A DNA stretch of 14,798 nucleotides, taken from contig CAYTTR010000046.1 of NCBI GenBank assembly GCA_964440805.1, positions 1 through 14,798 on the forward strand, in the 5' to 3' direction. The notes below the pieces were generated by a model that did no database searches, was not told the origin of the DNA, and worked only from the letters and a program-made list of their open reading frames with translations. Made by a program: the position numbers and the translations under genes. Origin of the DNA: CAYTTR01 sp964440805. GTDB lineage: Bacteria; Acidobacteriota; Aminicenantia; Aminicenantales; Aminicenantaceae. This document shows, in pieces, positions 14,668 to 14,798 of the stretch. Position 1 is the stretch's first letter. The number at the start of each line of letters is the position of its first letter.

Positions 14668-14798
14668 CGTATATAGTCTGTTTAGTCTATTTGGTCTGTT
14701 TAGTCTGTTTGGTCTGTTCAGTCTATATAGTCTGTTTAGTCTATTTGGTCTGTTCAGTCTGTTTGGTCTGTTCAGTCTGTTTGGTCTGTTCAGTCTGT
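14668..14798. repeat. Repeat element 3: 9-bp pyrimidine-arm array, cut by the window end
   Basis: About fourteen 9-bp units of the form KAGTCTRTT or KGGTCTGTT (TAGTCTGTT, TAGTCTATT, TGGTCTGTT, CAGTCTGTT) start right after the sigma-54 activator stop. From 14747 the array settles into an 18-bp dimer, GGTCTGTTCAGTCTGTTT, at 14747-14764 and 14765-14782 with a third copy running off the edge. Units match the inner left arm of element 2 (GGTCTAT) and element 4 (GTCTGTTTA). Only the pyrimidine arm is visible; by analogy a core and a purine-rich arm should follow beyond the window. Confidence 0.85.

Overview
The window is ordinary bacterial chromosome of moderate GC: seven intact protein genes, one apparent gene remnant, and four unusual repeat elements between genes. 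I see no rRNA, tRNA, CRISPR array, insertion sequence or phage gene. Sec and lipoprotein signals, a SPOR+SpoIID envelope protein, a sigma-54 activator, canonical sigma-70 style promoters and AGGAGG-type ribosome binding sites point to a bacterium. The large secreted M14 peptidase, the propeller-like gene remnant and the style of the repeat arrays make me suspect a candidate-phylum lineage such as Aminicenantes. That is a guess from pattern memory and was not tested. The 100 Ns at 4716-4815 show that this is a draft scaffold.

Layout: (1) 1-237 holds repeat element 1 and a terminator. (2) 238-1179 (minus) is a diacylglycerol-kinase-family lipid kinase with an altered GGDGT loop. (3) 1240-1318 is a short repeat element. 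(4) 1400-3167 (minus) is a two-gene unit of aminopropyltransferases, first a thermospermine-synthase-like (ACL5-type) gene, then a SpeE-like gene that starts one base after the first one stops; the pair has a promoter so close that the mRNA is predicted to be leaderless. (5) 3323-4525 (plus) is kbl, followed by a double hairpin. (6) 4569-4884 is repeat element 2, interrupted by the scaffold gap. (7) 4885-8581 (minus) is a SpoIID/SPOR lipoprotein gene followed by an NhaC-type antiporter gene, read from a near-consensus promoter at 8604-8632. (8) 8685-8915 is a startless open frame that looks like the end of a beta-propeller gene. (9) 8978-13090 (plus) is a 1,370-residue secreted M14-type metallopeptidase. 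(10) 13111-13235 holds a hairpin and a three-armed inverted repeat. (11) 13289-14665 (plus) is a sigma-54 activator with a degenerate receiver domain. (12) 14668 to the window end is repeat element 3, cut by the edge.

The genes do not form one pathway. They cover polyamine synthesis (two aminopropyltransferases), threonine/glycine catabolism (kbl), phospholipid turnover, ion homeostasis, cell-wall remodelling, extracellular proteolysis and regulation. The most unusual content is the repeat family: 9-bp units, a pyrimidine-rich arm (units like GCGTTTATT or GTCTGTTTA), a core of roughly 35-50 bp with a shared GGWTGARA...GATAT-like motif, and a purine-rich arm (units like GATAAACGA or AGATAGACN) that is roughly the reverse complement of the first. 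Each complete copy could fold into a long hairpin. Three of the four lie at gene 3' ends, and one broke the assembly.
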